Both the position numbers and the translations under genes were made by a program. Of a stretch of DNA of 64,000 nucleotides, positions 7,834 through 15,632 are shown piece after piece. The notes under the pieces are model-generated. The model saw only the letters and a program-made list of their open reading frames with translations. It did no database searches and had not been told where the DNA came from. Source of the DNA: Clostridium kluyveri (lineage in GTDB: Bacteria; Bacillota; Clostridia; Clostridiales; Clostridiaceae); contig NZ_CP018335.1 in assembly GCF_001902295.1 (NCBI RefSeq), positions 2,356,001 through 2,420,000 of the forward strand, given 5' to 3'. The number at the start of each line of letters is the position of its first letter. The first letter of the stretch is position 1.

Positions 7834-8229
7834 TTATTTCTTAATGGTACCTATTTTTGAAATTTTATAAGCCTGTTCCCAAGTGTCCTTTACATTTTCT
7901 ATTAGTGGAATTATCTCATCTAATATTGCTATATCCTTTTTCATATTTGCATCTATAAGTCTTCTCACTATAAAATCATATACGCTCATAAGGGATTGTC
8001 CCCAATCTCCTGCCCTTGAAACATCCAATGTAGCTATAAGTTCATAGAATATATTCTGTGTTTTAATTATATTTTCATGGGCCTTTTTTATATCTTTGTC
8101 AATCACTGCCTGTCTTCCTATTTTTACAAACTTAACTGCTCCATCCACCAGCATTAAAAGCAGCTGATCCTTGGATGCATAATTTATACTGTTAGTTTTA
8201 TAGGTACTGTAAGCATTAGCTGTATACAT
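7834..8229 (-). CDS. fliS: Flagellin export chaperone FliS
   Basis: FliS binds the C-terminal helix of flagellin in the cytoplasm and prevents early assembly. The 131-residue sequence has the family start MYTANAYSTYKTNSINYASK, then QLLLMLVDGAVKFVKIGRQA and ISKTQNIFYELIATLD-like helices. The ATG at 8229 follows AAGGAGG; the frame continues upstream only because it reads through a repeat. The partner segment on flagellin, the last helix, is exactly the piece that is duplicated at 2794-2838. In B. subtilis FliS also helps FliW-CsrA control by removing flagellin. Confidence 0.95.
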   Translation of the reverse strand: MYTANAYSTYKTNSINYASKDQLLLMLVDGAVKFVKIGRQAVIDKDIKKAHENIIKTQNIFYELIATLDVSRAGDWGQSLMSVYDFIVRRLIDANMKKDIAILDEIIPLIENVKDTWEQAYKISKIGTIKK

Positions 8230-8250
8230 ATAGCAAATCCTCCTTTTTTG

Positions 8251-8350
8251 AGTCAATAGTTTATAATTAAGAGTGAAGAGTAAAGGTTGAAATTTTTTAA
8301 CAAAGTTAAAAAATTTTTTCATTAACTATTAACTATTAATTCTTAACTTT
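8251..8350. repeat. Palindromic repeat, TTAAGAGTG family
   Basis: AATTAAGAGTGAAGAG and TTAACTATTAACTATTAATTC arms enclose AAATTTTTTAAC / GTTAAAAAATTT, the same centre as the copy at 5254-5391. It lies between the unknown basic protein and fliS. Confidence 0.7.
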
Positions 8351-8355
8351 TAAAA

Positions 8356-8658
8356 TTACTTTTTTACATCTAAAATAGTTCCTCTTTCCCTGTCCTTTGA
8401 AATATTGTCCTTCTGTTCTTTAAAAGCCTCTATTTGTACTTCTTCTGTCTTAACAGCTTTTACTAAAATAGCTTTTTTATTTTTTCCCTGTTTATACTTG
8501 TTAAGCTCGGAACTAAAATTCCCCTGCCTATCCTTTCCCCTATCTCTATAATCTTTATTTATAAAAATTCCTCTTTTATTATGAACTTTTCCTGCACTTG
8601 TAGTATGTTTAACTCTTTGACGAACTTCCGGGTCTACTTTATTCAATCTAAATTCCAT
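8356..8658 (-). CDS. Uncharacterised basic protein of the late flagellar operon
   Basis: The 100-residue product (MEFRLNKVDPEVRQRVKHTT at the start, GTILDVKK at the end) is rich in Lys, Arg, Glu and Asp and has no signal peptide or membrane segment. The middle (HNKRGIFINKDYRDRGKDRQ) is strongly basic and probably disordered. I recognise no domain. The start at 8658 is the ATG just after GGGGTGA; an in-frame GTG three codons earlier overlaps that site. It lies between flaG and fliS, both late flagellar genes, so a filament-assembly role is likely from context only. Confidence 0.75.
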   Translation of the reverse strand: MEFRLNKVDPEVRQRVKHTTSAGKVHNKRGIFINKDYRDRGKDRQGNFSSELNKYKQGKNKKAILVKAVKTEEVQIEAFKEQKDNISKDRERGTILDVKK

Positions 8659-8675
8659 TAAAATCACCCCGTTTT

Positions 8676-8850
8676 ATTCAATTTACAATTCACCATGCAC
8701 AGTTCACTATTTCAATTCACTATTTTTAATTCACAGTTTACATATAACCTATTATAGATTTTTCATAGAAAAATCATCCTAAAATTGTAATTTGTGAACT
8801 GTGCATTGTACATTAAATTGTGATTTGTGAACTATTAACTGTGAATTGAA
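8676..8850. repeat. Palindromic repeat array, AATTCACAGTTCAC family
   Basis: Degenerate tandem units (AATTCACC, AGTTCACT, AATTCACT) on the left and their complements (TTTGTGAACTGTGCATTG and similar) on the right surround the small hairpin GATTTTTCATAGAAAAATC. It lies between flaG and the unknown basic protein. Confidence 0.75.
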
Positions 8851-8857
8851 AAAACTG

Positions 8858-9220
8858 TTAGACTTTTTTGTCCATAAAAAGTCCTGCCAGTTCACATAGT
8901 TTATCTACCATGTCCACTATCTTTTTGGGAGGTATTTCTTTTATAACTTCCTTGGTATTATCGTCTACTACTTTTATCATAATACCATTTAATTTCCCAT
9001 AAACTTCATATTCTAAATGAGTAGGTGTATCCTCTAATAACTTATTTAACTTGTCTACAGCTTTTTTTGTATCTTTTGAGTCTATATTTTTATCTCCAGT
9101 ACCAATATTAGCTGTATTATCGTTTACTGAAACTACATCAGTGGAAATTTCTGTACTTCCACCATTATTAGATGTATCAAAAGATACCTGTCTTCCCTGA
9201 CCTATATCCTTAACTTCCAT
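8858..9220 (-). CDS. flaG: FlaG family protein
   Basis: The 120-residue protein has a variable N-terminal half and the conserved FlaG domain in the second half (residues 55-118), with LLEDTPTHLEYEVYGKLNGI, VKVVDDNTKEVIKEIPPKK and VDMVDKLCELAGLFMDKK. FlaG-family proteins affect filament length in several bacteria; the mechanism is not settled. It begins at an ATG after AAAGAGGTG and lies immediately downstream of csrA in the same transcription unit. Confidence 0.9.
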   Translation of the reverse strand: MEVKDIGQGRQVSFDTSNNGGSTEISTDVVSVNDNTANIGTGDKNIDSKDTKKAVDKLNKLLEDTPTHLEYEVYGKLNGIMIKVVDDNTKEVIKEIPPKKIVDMVDKLCELAGLFMDKKV

Positions 9221-9241
9221 GCTAAAAACACCTCTTTAAAT

Positions 9242-9463
9242 TTACTTTTTATCTTTTAATTTTTTTAATATACTTATATCTGAAGCAGCTGAATTCTTAT
9301 TTTCCTCTTCTATTTCCCTGTAAAGTTCTTTTCTAAGTATGGTAACACTTCTAGGTGCAGATATGGAAAGCTTAACAGTACCCTCTTCTATTCTTGTAAC
9401 TGTTATTTCTATATCTTCTCCTATGAGTACAGATTCTCCCTTTTTTCTGCTTATAACTAACAA
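9242..9463 (-). CDS. csrA: Carbon storage regulator CsrA
   Basis: The RNA-binding dimer blocks translation by covering GGA motifs at ribosome binding sites. The 73-residue sequence has the standard beta strands (MLVISRKKGESVLIGEDIEI, VKLSISAPRSVTILRKEL), including the conserved late Arg, and a charged tail. The start is a TTG after GGGGGAGG, lying inside the last codons of fliW: the genes overlap by seven bases, which suggests translational coupling. A matching CsrA target hairpin is in the flagellin leader at 4627-4640. FliW, the protein antagonist, is encoded just upstream. Confidence 0.97.
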   Translation of the reverse strand: MLVISRKKGESVLIGEDIEITVTRIEEGTVKLSISAPRSVTILRKELYREIEEENKNSAASDISILKKLKDKK

Positions 9464-9894
9464 CTGACCTCCCCCTTAAAAAGTGGGTATTTTATAGGAT
9501 ATTCCACCTTATCCAGTATTAATTGTTCCCCAATATTCTCTTTTATATTTATTACTATGGGAGCTTTTAAATTAATAGTTATATTCTCTAATACAGAATT
9601 TAAAGTAACTGTATTTAATATGAAAATATCTTCCATACTTTCTATTTTTAATTCAGCTGCCTTATCTTCATTTAGTTCAAATTCATAGTTCCTTAATACA
9701 TTAAAAGGGGATGCTGCTATAATTCCAATATTACTATCTTCAATGGAATGAAGTATATAAAATAAATTGTTTTCCTCAGTTGGAACCAATATGAACCTTT
9801 TTAGATGTTCAAAACCCGGAATACCTTTTTTAAAAACTATAATATCTTTTTCACTGTACTCTAATATACCATGGCATTTCGTATTTAACTTCAT
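9457..9894 (-). CDS. fliW: Flagellar assembly factor FliW
   Basis: FliW binds either flagellin or CsrA. When flagellin has been exported, free FliW traps CsrA and flagellin translation resumes. The 145 residues show the family pattern: FKKGIPGFEHLKRFILVPTE near residues 26-45, FYILHSIEDSNIGIIAASPF, and LNTVTLNSVLENITINLKAP in the second half. The ATG follows AAAGGAGAAGG. The stop codon lies inside the start region of csrA. Confidence 0.96.
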   Translation of the reverse strand: MKLNTKCHGILEYSEKDIIVFKKGIPGFEHLKRFILVPTEENNLFYILHSIEDSNIGIIAASPFNVLRNYEFELNEDKAAELKIESMEDIFILNTVTLNSVLENITINLKAPIVINIKENIGEQLILDKVEYPIKYPLFKGEVSC

Positions 9895-9923
9895 AGTCCT
9901 TCTCCTTTTTCAAAAGCTGCCAT

Positions 9924-11336
9924 TTAATTGAGATAATCCATAAGAGTAGACTGCATTATTTTTGCACTGGTCTGAAGGCAGGCTATATATACTGTAATCA
10001 TGGTGGAATACTCTACGGTTTTCTCCGTTACATCTATATCCTCTATTTTAGAAAGAGTTTCAGTTAAACTTATCTTTGCAGAATCATTTTGATCACTTAA
10101 ATTTTCCATCCTTTTTTCTTTTGCTCCTATTTCAGAACGAACCTTAAGTACCTGTTTTGAAGCTGCGTCTATATCCACAAGATCTTCATTTGTAAGTTTT
10201 TCTTTTGCTTCGGTTGCATCATTTTTCCATACATAATACTTGCCATCTGAACCTAGTATTGCACCTGTTGTATTTTTATCTACAGGATCACCATTTGAAT
10301 CTGTATCGGATTCTACCTGTCCAGCTAAATGATGTACTATTCTATCCATAAGTGCCCTTATATCATTTCCTTGTCCTTCTCCATACTGCATTACCTCTAC
10401 TGCTGTGGCATTATAACTTAAAACTACTCCTTGGGATACTTCTATATTTTTATCTGAAGCTATATTGTCAACAGCCACACTCGAAAGTTGTTTGCCGGAA
10501 CTAGATGCCATATCTGATATATCTGTGGTAATTTTTATGGTGTCACTTTCATCCACAGCTAAAATTTTTATATTTCCATCATTGGTTTTTACTACATTTA
10601 TTTTATCTTTAAGGGCAGAATTGCTCTGTATCTTATCATTTAAATCCTTTATCACATCATCTATACTTTCATCTGAAGCATTTAAAGCTACAGAGTAATC
10701 CGTTCCATTTACATTAAAAGTTATAGATTTTCCAGTCCAGTTATTCACATTAAAATCATCTGATACCACCTGCGGAAGTGCTTCTATTACATTTCCATCC
10801 TTGTCTGCATATTTTAAAGAAATACACCCTTCATATTTATCAGTGATTGTATTGCCATCATCATCTGTTATTTCCCGGGTTATACTGTAGCTTTCTGTAG
10901 TTACAGGCTTTGAAAGTCCTTGGGTACCTCCAAATATATATTCTCCTCCTAGATTTGTATTGAAAAGCTGTGCCAATTGAGATATCTGTTGATTTACTTC
11001 ATCATTGATTTTATCTTTGTCATCCTGTCCATAAGCTGCATCTCCTGCTTTTACTAAATTATTCCTTATATTAGTAAGTACTGTTCCTATTTGCCCTAGA
11101 GTAGTATCTGTAGCTTCCATCCAGGTCAGTGCTGTTTTTATGTTTGTACCATATTGACTGTTTACAGTTATGGAAGTATTAAGCTGCATTGACTTTTGCA
11201 CGTTCAAGGGATCATCAGAGGGCTTGGAAAAATTTTTAGTAGATGAGAGCTGCCCTTGTATTTTATTTAAATTATTAAGATTTTTCTTCATATCTGAAAG
11301 AAAACTATTCGTAAGGTATTTATTTGTTATTCTCAA
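9924..11336 (-). CDS. flgL: Hook-filament junction protein FlgL
   Basis: FlgL (HAP3) joins the hook-side adaptor to the filament. The 470-residue protein has flagellin-like N-terminal helices (MRITNKYLTNSFLSDMKKNL, KNFSKPSDDPLNVQKSM) and a C-terminal helix ending TVYIACLQTSAKIMQSTLMD. The centre (about 160-330) is a beta-rich insertion, which makes it larger than the usual 300-residue form. The start is TTG after AAAGGGAGGT. It follows flgK and precedes fliW. Confidence 0.94.
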   Translation of the reverse strand: MRITNKYLTNSFLSDMKKNLNNLNKIQGQLSSTKNFSKPSDDPLNVQKSMQLNTSITVNSQYGTNIKTALTWMEATDTTLGQIGTVLTNIRNNLVKAGDAAYGQDDKDKINDEVNQQISQLAQLFNTNLGGEYIFGGTQGLSKPVTTESYSITREITDDDGNTITDKYEGCISLKYADKDGNVIEALPQVVSDDFNVNNWTGKSITFNVNGTDYSVALNASDESIDDVIKDLNDKIQSNSALKDKINVVKTNDGNIKILAVDESDTIKITTDISDMASSSGKQLSSVAVDNIASDKNIEVSQGVVLSYNATAVEVMQYGEGQGNDIRALMDRIVHHLAGQVESDTDSNGDPVDKNTTGAILGSDGKYYVWKNDATEAKEKLTNEDLVDIDAASKQVLKVRSEIGAKEKRMENLSDQNDSAKISLTETLSKIEDIDVTEKTVEYSTMITVYIACLQTSAKIMQSTLMDYLN

Positions 11337-11355
11337 AACTTTACCTCCCTTTCTT

Positions 11356-11485
11356 GTTCAATTCACGATTCACAGTTCTCAATTCACAATTTTCAGTTCA
11401 TAATTGATAAAGATCACCTAATTATAGATTTTTCTAAGAAAAATCCTCCTAAAACTGTGAACTGTGCTCTGTGAATTGTGAATTA
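11356..11485. repeat. Palindromic repeat array, AATTCACAGTTCAC family
   Basis: Left units CAATTCACGATTCACAG and right units TGTGAACTGTGCTCTGTGAA flank GATTTTTCTAAGAAAAATC. It lies between flgK and flgL. Confidence 0.75.
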
Positions 11486-13381
11486 TCGTTTAAGTCCATT
11501 TATTACCACATCCAAAAGTTCATCTACAGTGGATATCATCTTTGCATTGGCTTGATAACAGTGCTGGAACTGTATGAGATTTGTCATTTCCTCATCCAGT
11601 GAAACCCCTGATGTGGATTCTCTGGACTGGGTAAAACTCTCAAGCTGAGTAGCTTCATAATCTACCTGCTTTTTAGCTTCTTCCTCATGCATACCCACTT
11701 TATTTACCAGATTATTAAAATAATTATCCAAAGTTGAACCGCCATTCACACTTCCTACAGCATACACGTTATTTAAAGTATCATTTGTAGCAAAAATATC
11801 TCCTATGAGCTCTTCTCTTGAGGAACCTTCTGTAACGCTTTGAATATTCATGAGACTGTTTGCCAGCTGCGCTATAGCCAGTGCCCTGTTGCTATCTGTA
11901 TCGGTGCCCAGAGAATTTCCATTTGAATCATATTTGGTAGCTATTTTTATCTTGGATGGGTCGTTTAATATATCTATATTTACAGTTATGTTGCCTGCAT
12001 TTATATTGTTTTCATCCTCTTCTGAGTTATTTCCATCAGTATCTCCATTTACAAAGAAATTATTAATTCCTCCCTCCGGGGAGCCGCTGTTATCTGCCAC
12101 CCAGGTACTGCTCTGACTTACTATGGCATTTACTGAAACAGCCAGGGATTTCGCCAGCCTATTAAGTTCATCTTGATATTCTGCCACATTATTTTGAACA
12201 GATACATATCCTTTTAATTCTCCAGAAGGTGGTGTAAAAAGCGCCAGCTGGTTAAAACTTATAGGACTGTCAACCGTAGTACTATTATTATTTAAACTGC
12301 CGTCAATTACTTTGGCGTCTTTTCCAGAAGCATCTTTCCCATCTTTCACCTTGTAGGCAGTTCCTTCATTATTGGCCCAGAGCACCCTGCTTGTATCTAA
12401 CTTGTCTGCTTCCTCTTCAGTCATGCTTACATACATGGTAACTTTATTATCATCTGAAAGTGTATCCCCCTTTTTATAGTAAGATACCTCATAGGTGGCT
12501 TTTCCAGTAGTTCCATCAGTATCTGTCTTTTTAGTTATGCTGGTGACGCAGGAAAAAGTGGCCACGTTTATGTTATCTGCATCATTTGCCTGGACTATAT
12601 TAAGAGGGGATCCTCCCTCTGAAATCAAAGGTGCCGCACCATTGTCATCTGCATCTCCATATATGGAACTGTTGGAGGTGGTTACATCTATTCCTTCATA
12701 TTTTCTAGGATCAATACTTATGCCAAATTTCTCACTTAGTTGATCCAGCAGCAAATCTCTACTGTCCATAAGATCATTTGGATTATTGCCGGACATCTTT
12801 ACATCCTTTATTTGCTGATTCAGCTGTGAAATCTGAGTAAGCATACTGTTTATATCCACTACTGCACTTTTTATTTCACTTTTAGCATTGTCTTTTATAC
12901 TTGTAAGCTGAGAATAAACACTGTTTAAATCATTGGTAAGCTGATATGCCTGTTGAGCTACCGTACTGGTGTTCTGGGGTGAGGATGAAAGATCCTGCCA
13001 GGAATTAAAAAATTCACTCATAAGAGAGGATATCCCACTATCTGTGGGCTCATTTAATACATTTTCCACCTGACTTAAATATTTATCCTTAGCAGTATAA
13101 TGACCATTAACTCCATTTTCCACTCTTATCTGATAATCTAAAAAACTATCCCTTATTCTATCTATGGATGCTACTGTTACTCCCGTTCCCAGCTGACCTG
13201 CAATAGTTGCCGCATTCATGGAAGGCATGGTATAGGGAGTGGTAGTAACGAGTGTAGCTCTCTGCCTTGAATACCCTTCTGTCTCTGCATTTGCTATGTT
13301 ATGTGAAGTAACATTTATTGAAGTCTGCTGGGCAAAGAGCCCGCTTTTTGAGGTGTTGAATATTGAAAACAACCCCGGCAT
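11483..13381 (-). CDS. flgK: Hook-associated protein FlgK
   Basis: FlgK (HAP1) forms the hook side of the hook-filament junction. The 632-residue protein has the N-terminal motif SIFNTSKSGLFAQQTSINVT followed by SHNIANAETEGYSRQR at residues 25-42, and the C-terminal FlgK signature (DEEMTNLIQFQHCYQANAKM, STVDELLDVVINGLKR). The middle carries Asp/Asn-rich variable stretches. The ATG has AAGGAGATG ahead. It lies between flgN, which encodes its likely chaperone, and flgL. Confidence 0.96.
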   Translation of the reverse strand: MPGLFSIFNTSKSGLFAQQTSINVTSHNIANAETEGYSRQRATLVTTTPYTMPSMNAATIAGQLGTGVTVASIDRIRDSFLDYQIRVENGVNGHYTAKDKYLSQVENVLNEPTDSGISSLMSEFFNSWQDLSSSPQNTSTVAQQAYQLTNDLNSVYSQLTSIKDNAKSEIKSAVVDINSMLTQISQLNQQIKDVKMSGNNPNDLMDSRDLLLDQLSEKFGISIDPRKYEGIDVTTSNSSIYGDADDNGAAPLISEGGSPLNIVQANDADNINVATFSCVTSITKKTDTDGTTGKATYEVSYYKKGDTLSDDNKVTMYVSMTEEEADKLDTSRVLWANNEGTAYKVKDGKDASGKDAKVIDGSLNNNSTTVDSPISFNQLALFTPPSGELKGYVSVQNNVAEYQDELNRLAKSLAVSVNAIVSQSSTWVADNSGSPEGGINNFFVNGDTDGNNSEEDENNINAGNITVNIDILNDPSKIKIATKYDSNGNSLGTDTDSNRALAIAQLANSLMNIQSVTEGSSREELIGDIFATNDTLNNVYAVGSVNGGSTLDNYFNNLVNKVGMHEEEAKKQVDYEATQLESFTQSRESTSGVSLDEEMTNLIQFQHCYQANAKMISTVDELLDVVINGLKR

Positions 13382-13396
13382 TTAATCATCTCCTTT

Positions 13397-13519
13397 TTTT
13401 CAATTCACTATTTCAATTCACAATTGTCAATTCACAGTTTAGGAAGATTTTTCTACGAAAAATCTATAATTTAATTTTTATAAATTGTGAACTGTGAATC
13501 GTGCATCGTGAATTGTATT
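13397..13519. repeat. Palindromic repeat array, AATTCACAGTTCAC family
   Basis: CAATTCACTATTTCAATTCA and its complement (TGTGAACTGTGAATCGTG) surround GATTTTTCTACGAAAAATC. It lies between flgN and flgK. Confidence 0.75.
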
Positions 13520-13521
13520 AA

Positions 13522-13929
13522 TCATCTGCTCCTTCCAATGGAATTGTAGGTCTTTGCCTCCACATTTGGATTAAGAGCTCTTAACATCTGATGGGTAAAA
13601 ATCATACCGTGCTTTATAAGTGCTTCATTGGTATCCTTTTGAAATTGCATTTTTTGAAGTACTTCTACTATGTCTTCATAAATCTTTTTCAAATTCTCAT
13701 CCTTTGCTTCTTCTATTATTTCTCTCATGGGTCTGTTTTTAGTAAGTTTTCTTCTCTTCATTTCAAGAAGAGCTACGTTTTTGCTTCTCTCCTCCAGTAT
13801 TTTTACTATTTTATCTAAATTAAAGGCTTCTCTTCTTACAAGATATCTGTTTTGTTCTCTTAAGGCTTCCAAGAGCTTTTTTAAAACTGTATATTCCTCT
13901 TCCATTATATGCTTTAATTCTAAAAGCAA
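13522..13929 (-). CDS. flgN: FlgN-like flagellar export chaperone
   Basis: The 135-residue all-helical protein (MEEEYTVLKKLLEALREQNR, KNVALLEMKRRKLTKNRP) matches the FlgN family, chaperones for FlgK and FlgL. Its place, after flgM and before flgK, is the usual one. The start is a TTG five to six bases after GGGGAGGTGAAA; no ATG fits better until residue 9. The last residues are basic (VEAKTYNSIGRSR). Confidence 0.88.
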   Translation of the reverse strand: MLLELKHIMEEEYTVLKKLLEALREQNRYLVRREAFNLDKIVKILEERSKNVALLEMKRRKLTKNRPMREIIEEAKDENLKKIYEDIVEVLQKMQFQKDTNEALIKHGMIFTHQMLRALNPNVEAKTYNSIGRSR

Positions 13930-13956
13930 ACTGTTTCACCTCCCCTGTGGGGCATA

Positions 13957-14229
13957 TTACAATTTTCCCTTCATAGCTTCTATAATTTTAGCCGCAACTA
14001 ATTTCTTATCTACATTATAAGTGCCATTTTCCACAGCTTTTTTGATATTTTCTACTTTTTCCTTAGAATTTATGGTTTCATCCCCCTTGACATAAGAACT
14101 TAAACTTTTTCCAAGGGATGAAATTTCAATGGAATCCTTTTGTCCTGAAACCCTGGTTGTTTCATATTCCTTTTTACTTTTTTCATAGATATTCAATATT
14201 TTATTTAAACTGATTCCATTAACCTTCAT
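13957..14229 (-). CDS. flgM: Anti-sigma-28 factor FlgM
   Basis: FlgM holds sigma-28 inactive until the hook is finished and FlgM is exported. The 90-residue protein has a disordered N-terminal half and a C-terminal binding region with the typical ending KVENIKKAVENGTYNVDKKL then VAAKIIEAMKGKL. It is the first gene after the sigma-28 promoter at 14288-14315, so it forms an autoregulatory loop with the late genes that follow. The ATG has AAGGAGTG ahead. Confidence 0.95.
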   Translation of the reverse strand: MKVNGISLNKILNIYEKSKKEYETTRVSGQKDSIEISSLGKSLSSYVKGDETINSKEKVENIKKAVENGTYNVDKKLVAAKIIEAMKGKL

Positions 14230-14287
14230 ATAAAATACACTCCTTAAACTTAACAGCTTTACATGTTCTTCTGTAATAATTACTAAT

Positions 14288-14315
14288 ATTATCGGGTATA
14301 TAAATTTAATATTTA
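14288..14315 (-). promoter_or_regulatory. Sigma-28 (SigD) promoter of the flgM operon
   Basis: On the minus strand TAAA (14315-14312), a 16-base spacer, then CCGATAAT (14295-14288). This fits the SigD consensus TAAA-N15/16-CCGATAT. It lies 59 bases before the flgM start and opens the late flagellar operon. Confidence 0.8.
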
Positions 14316-14411
14316 TACTTTTATAAGAAGATAAATAGGTTAATTTTATGCCAAAATCCCTTTATCTTCCCACTTTAATGAAGCCATAAATTTAATAATA
14401 TAAAAGATTAA

Positions 14412-14433
14412 AAGCAGAGAATTACCTCTGCTT
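14412..14433 (-). terminator. Terminator after fliY
   Basis: Perfect 8-bp stem AAGCAGAG / CTCTGCTT with a six-base loop, followed on the minus strand by TTTAATCTTTTA. It separates the chemotaxis-switch operon from the flgM operon promoter. Confidence 0.75.
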
Positions 14434-14453
14434 AAATTAAGATCTGATGTCCT

Positions 14454-15632
14454 CTATTTAAGAGAACTAATTCTATCTTCACTACTTATAATGCTCTTTA
14501 TTCTCACCCCGAAATTTTCATCTATTACAATTACTTCTCCATAAGCTACTTTTTTTCCATTTACCAATATTTCCACCGGTTCTTCTGTTAGTTTGTCCAA
14601 CTCTACCAGAGAACCTGTACCAAGATTTAAAATATCTTTGATACTCTTTTTAGTCCTCCCAAGAACAACAGATATTTCAAGTGGTACATCCAGTATCAAA
14701 TCTATATTTCTTGGTATATTACCTCTTGAAGGAGCAGAATCTAAAGACTGAAATACTGCCTTTTGCACCTCCACAGGCTGTTTGTTTATATTGGTTTCTA
14801 TAGGTTTTTCATATATATTATTTGAAGCCTCCACCTGTGGCTGAGGACTTTGGGAAGGTAAGCTGGTATTTTCAGTTTTAACAGGTGCTTCCGGTTTAGA
14901 ATCTTCTACCTTATCTTCTACTTTTTCTTCTTCCTCTTTTCCCATCATTATGGCAATTATTTTTTTAGCCGTATTCACCGGGAATAACTGCATTATATGG
15001 CTGTCCACCAATTCCCCAATCTTAAGAGAAAAGGATACTTTTATAATAGTTTCATCTTCCGATATCTCCTGGGACAAAGGTTCTGTACCATCATCCCATA
15101 TATTGGATACAGGAGGAGAAATATTTATTTCTCTCATGAACATGGTTGCCATGGAAGTGGCTGCAGACCCTATCATCTGATTCATGGCCTCAGATACCGC
15201 ACTGGTTTCTATCTCACCTAGTTCTTTCACTTCCCCTTCAATTTTCCCCTCTCCACCCATCATAAGATTTGCTATTACATAGGCATCTGTAACCTTCATA
15301 ACCAGAAGATTTTCCCCGATTATCCCTGCTGTATATTTAACTTCCAGTGCCACATTTGGAATTTCAAATTCATCCTTTAATTTTCTCAGTGTGGTCAAAG
15401 TCACCACCGGAGTAGTTATATTTACCTGTTGGTTTATTATTGTAGAAAGTGCTGTGGATGCAGAACCCATGGATATATTGCCTATTTCCCCAAGTAAATC
15501 TTTCTCTACATCTGACAATTCTGACCCATCTTCACTTTCTATTGCTACTTCCGATGGAGAAGTATTTTCATCTTCTTGTCCCCCATTTAAAAGTGCATCT
15601 ATTTCTTCTTGTGAAAGGAAGCCATTACTCAT
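14454..15632 (-). CDS. fliY: Flagellar switch / CheY-P phosphatase FliY
   Basis: FliY is the Gram-positive switch protein that combines a FliN domain with a CheC-type CheY-P phosphatase. Residues 1-15 (MSNGFLSQEEIDALLNGG) repeat the CheY-binding peptide of FliM. A CheC-like core follows (LGEIGNISMGSASTALS, near residues 50-66, and a second site near SAVSEAMNQMIGSAATS). A Pro/Glu-rich linker and the C-terminal FliN domain (NIDLILDVPLEISVVLGRTK) complete the protein. The start used is the ATG overlapping the fliM stop by eight bases, with AAGGATGTGG ahead; an ATG four codons upstream is possible. Confidence 0.94.
   Translation of the reverse strand: MSNGFLSQEEIDALLNGGQEDENTSPSEVAIESEDGSELSDVEKDLLGEIGNISMGSASTALSTIINQQVNITTPVVTLTTLRKLKDEFEIPNVALEVKYTAGIIGENLLVMKVTDAYVIANLMMGGEGKIEGEVKELGEIETSAVSEAMNQMIGSAATSMATMFMREINISPPVSNIWDDGTEPLSQEISEDETIIKVSFSLKIGELVDSHIMQLFPVNTAKKIIAIMMGKEEEEKVEDKVEDSKPEAPVKTENTSLPSQSPQPQVEASNNIYEKPIETNINKQPVEVQKAVFQSLDSAPSRGNIPRNIDLILDVPLEISVVLGRTKKSIKDILNLGTGSLVELDKLTEEPVEILVNGKKVAYGEVIVIDENFGVRIKSIISSEDRISSLK

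Noticed and set aside
8230..8322. 31-residue N-terminal extension on FliS
   Set aside because: It is read from repeat DNA upstream; the ATG at 8229 has AAGGAGG and gives the normal FliS start.
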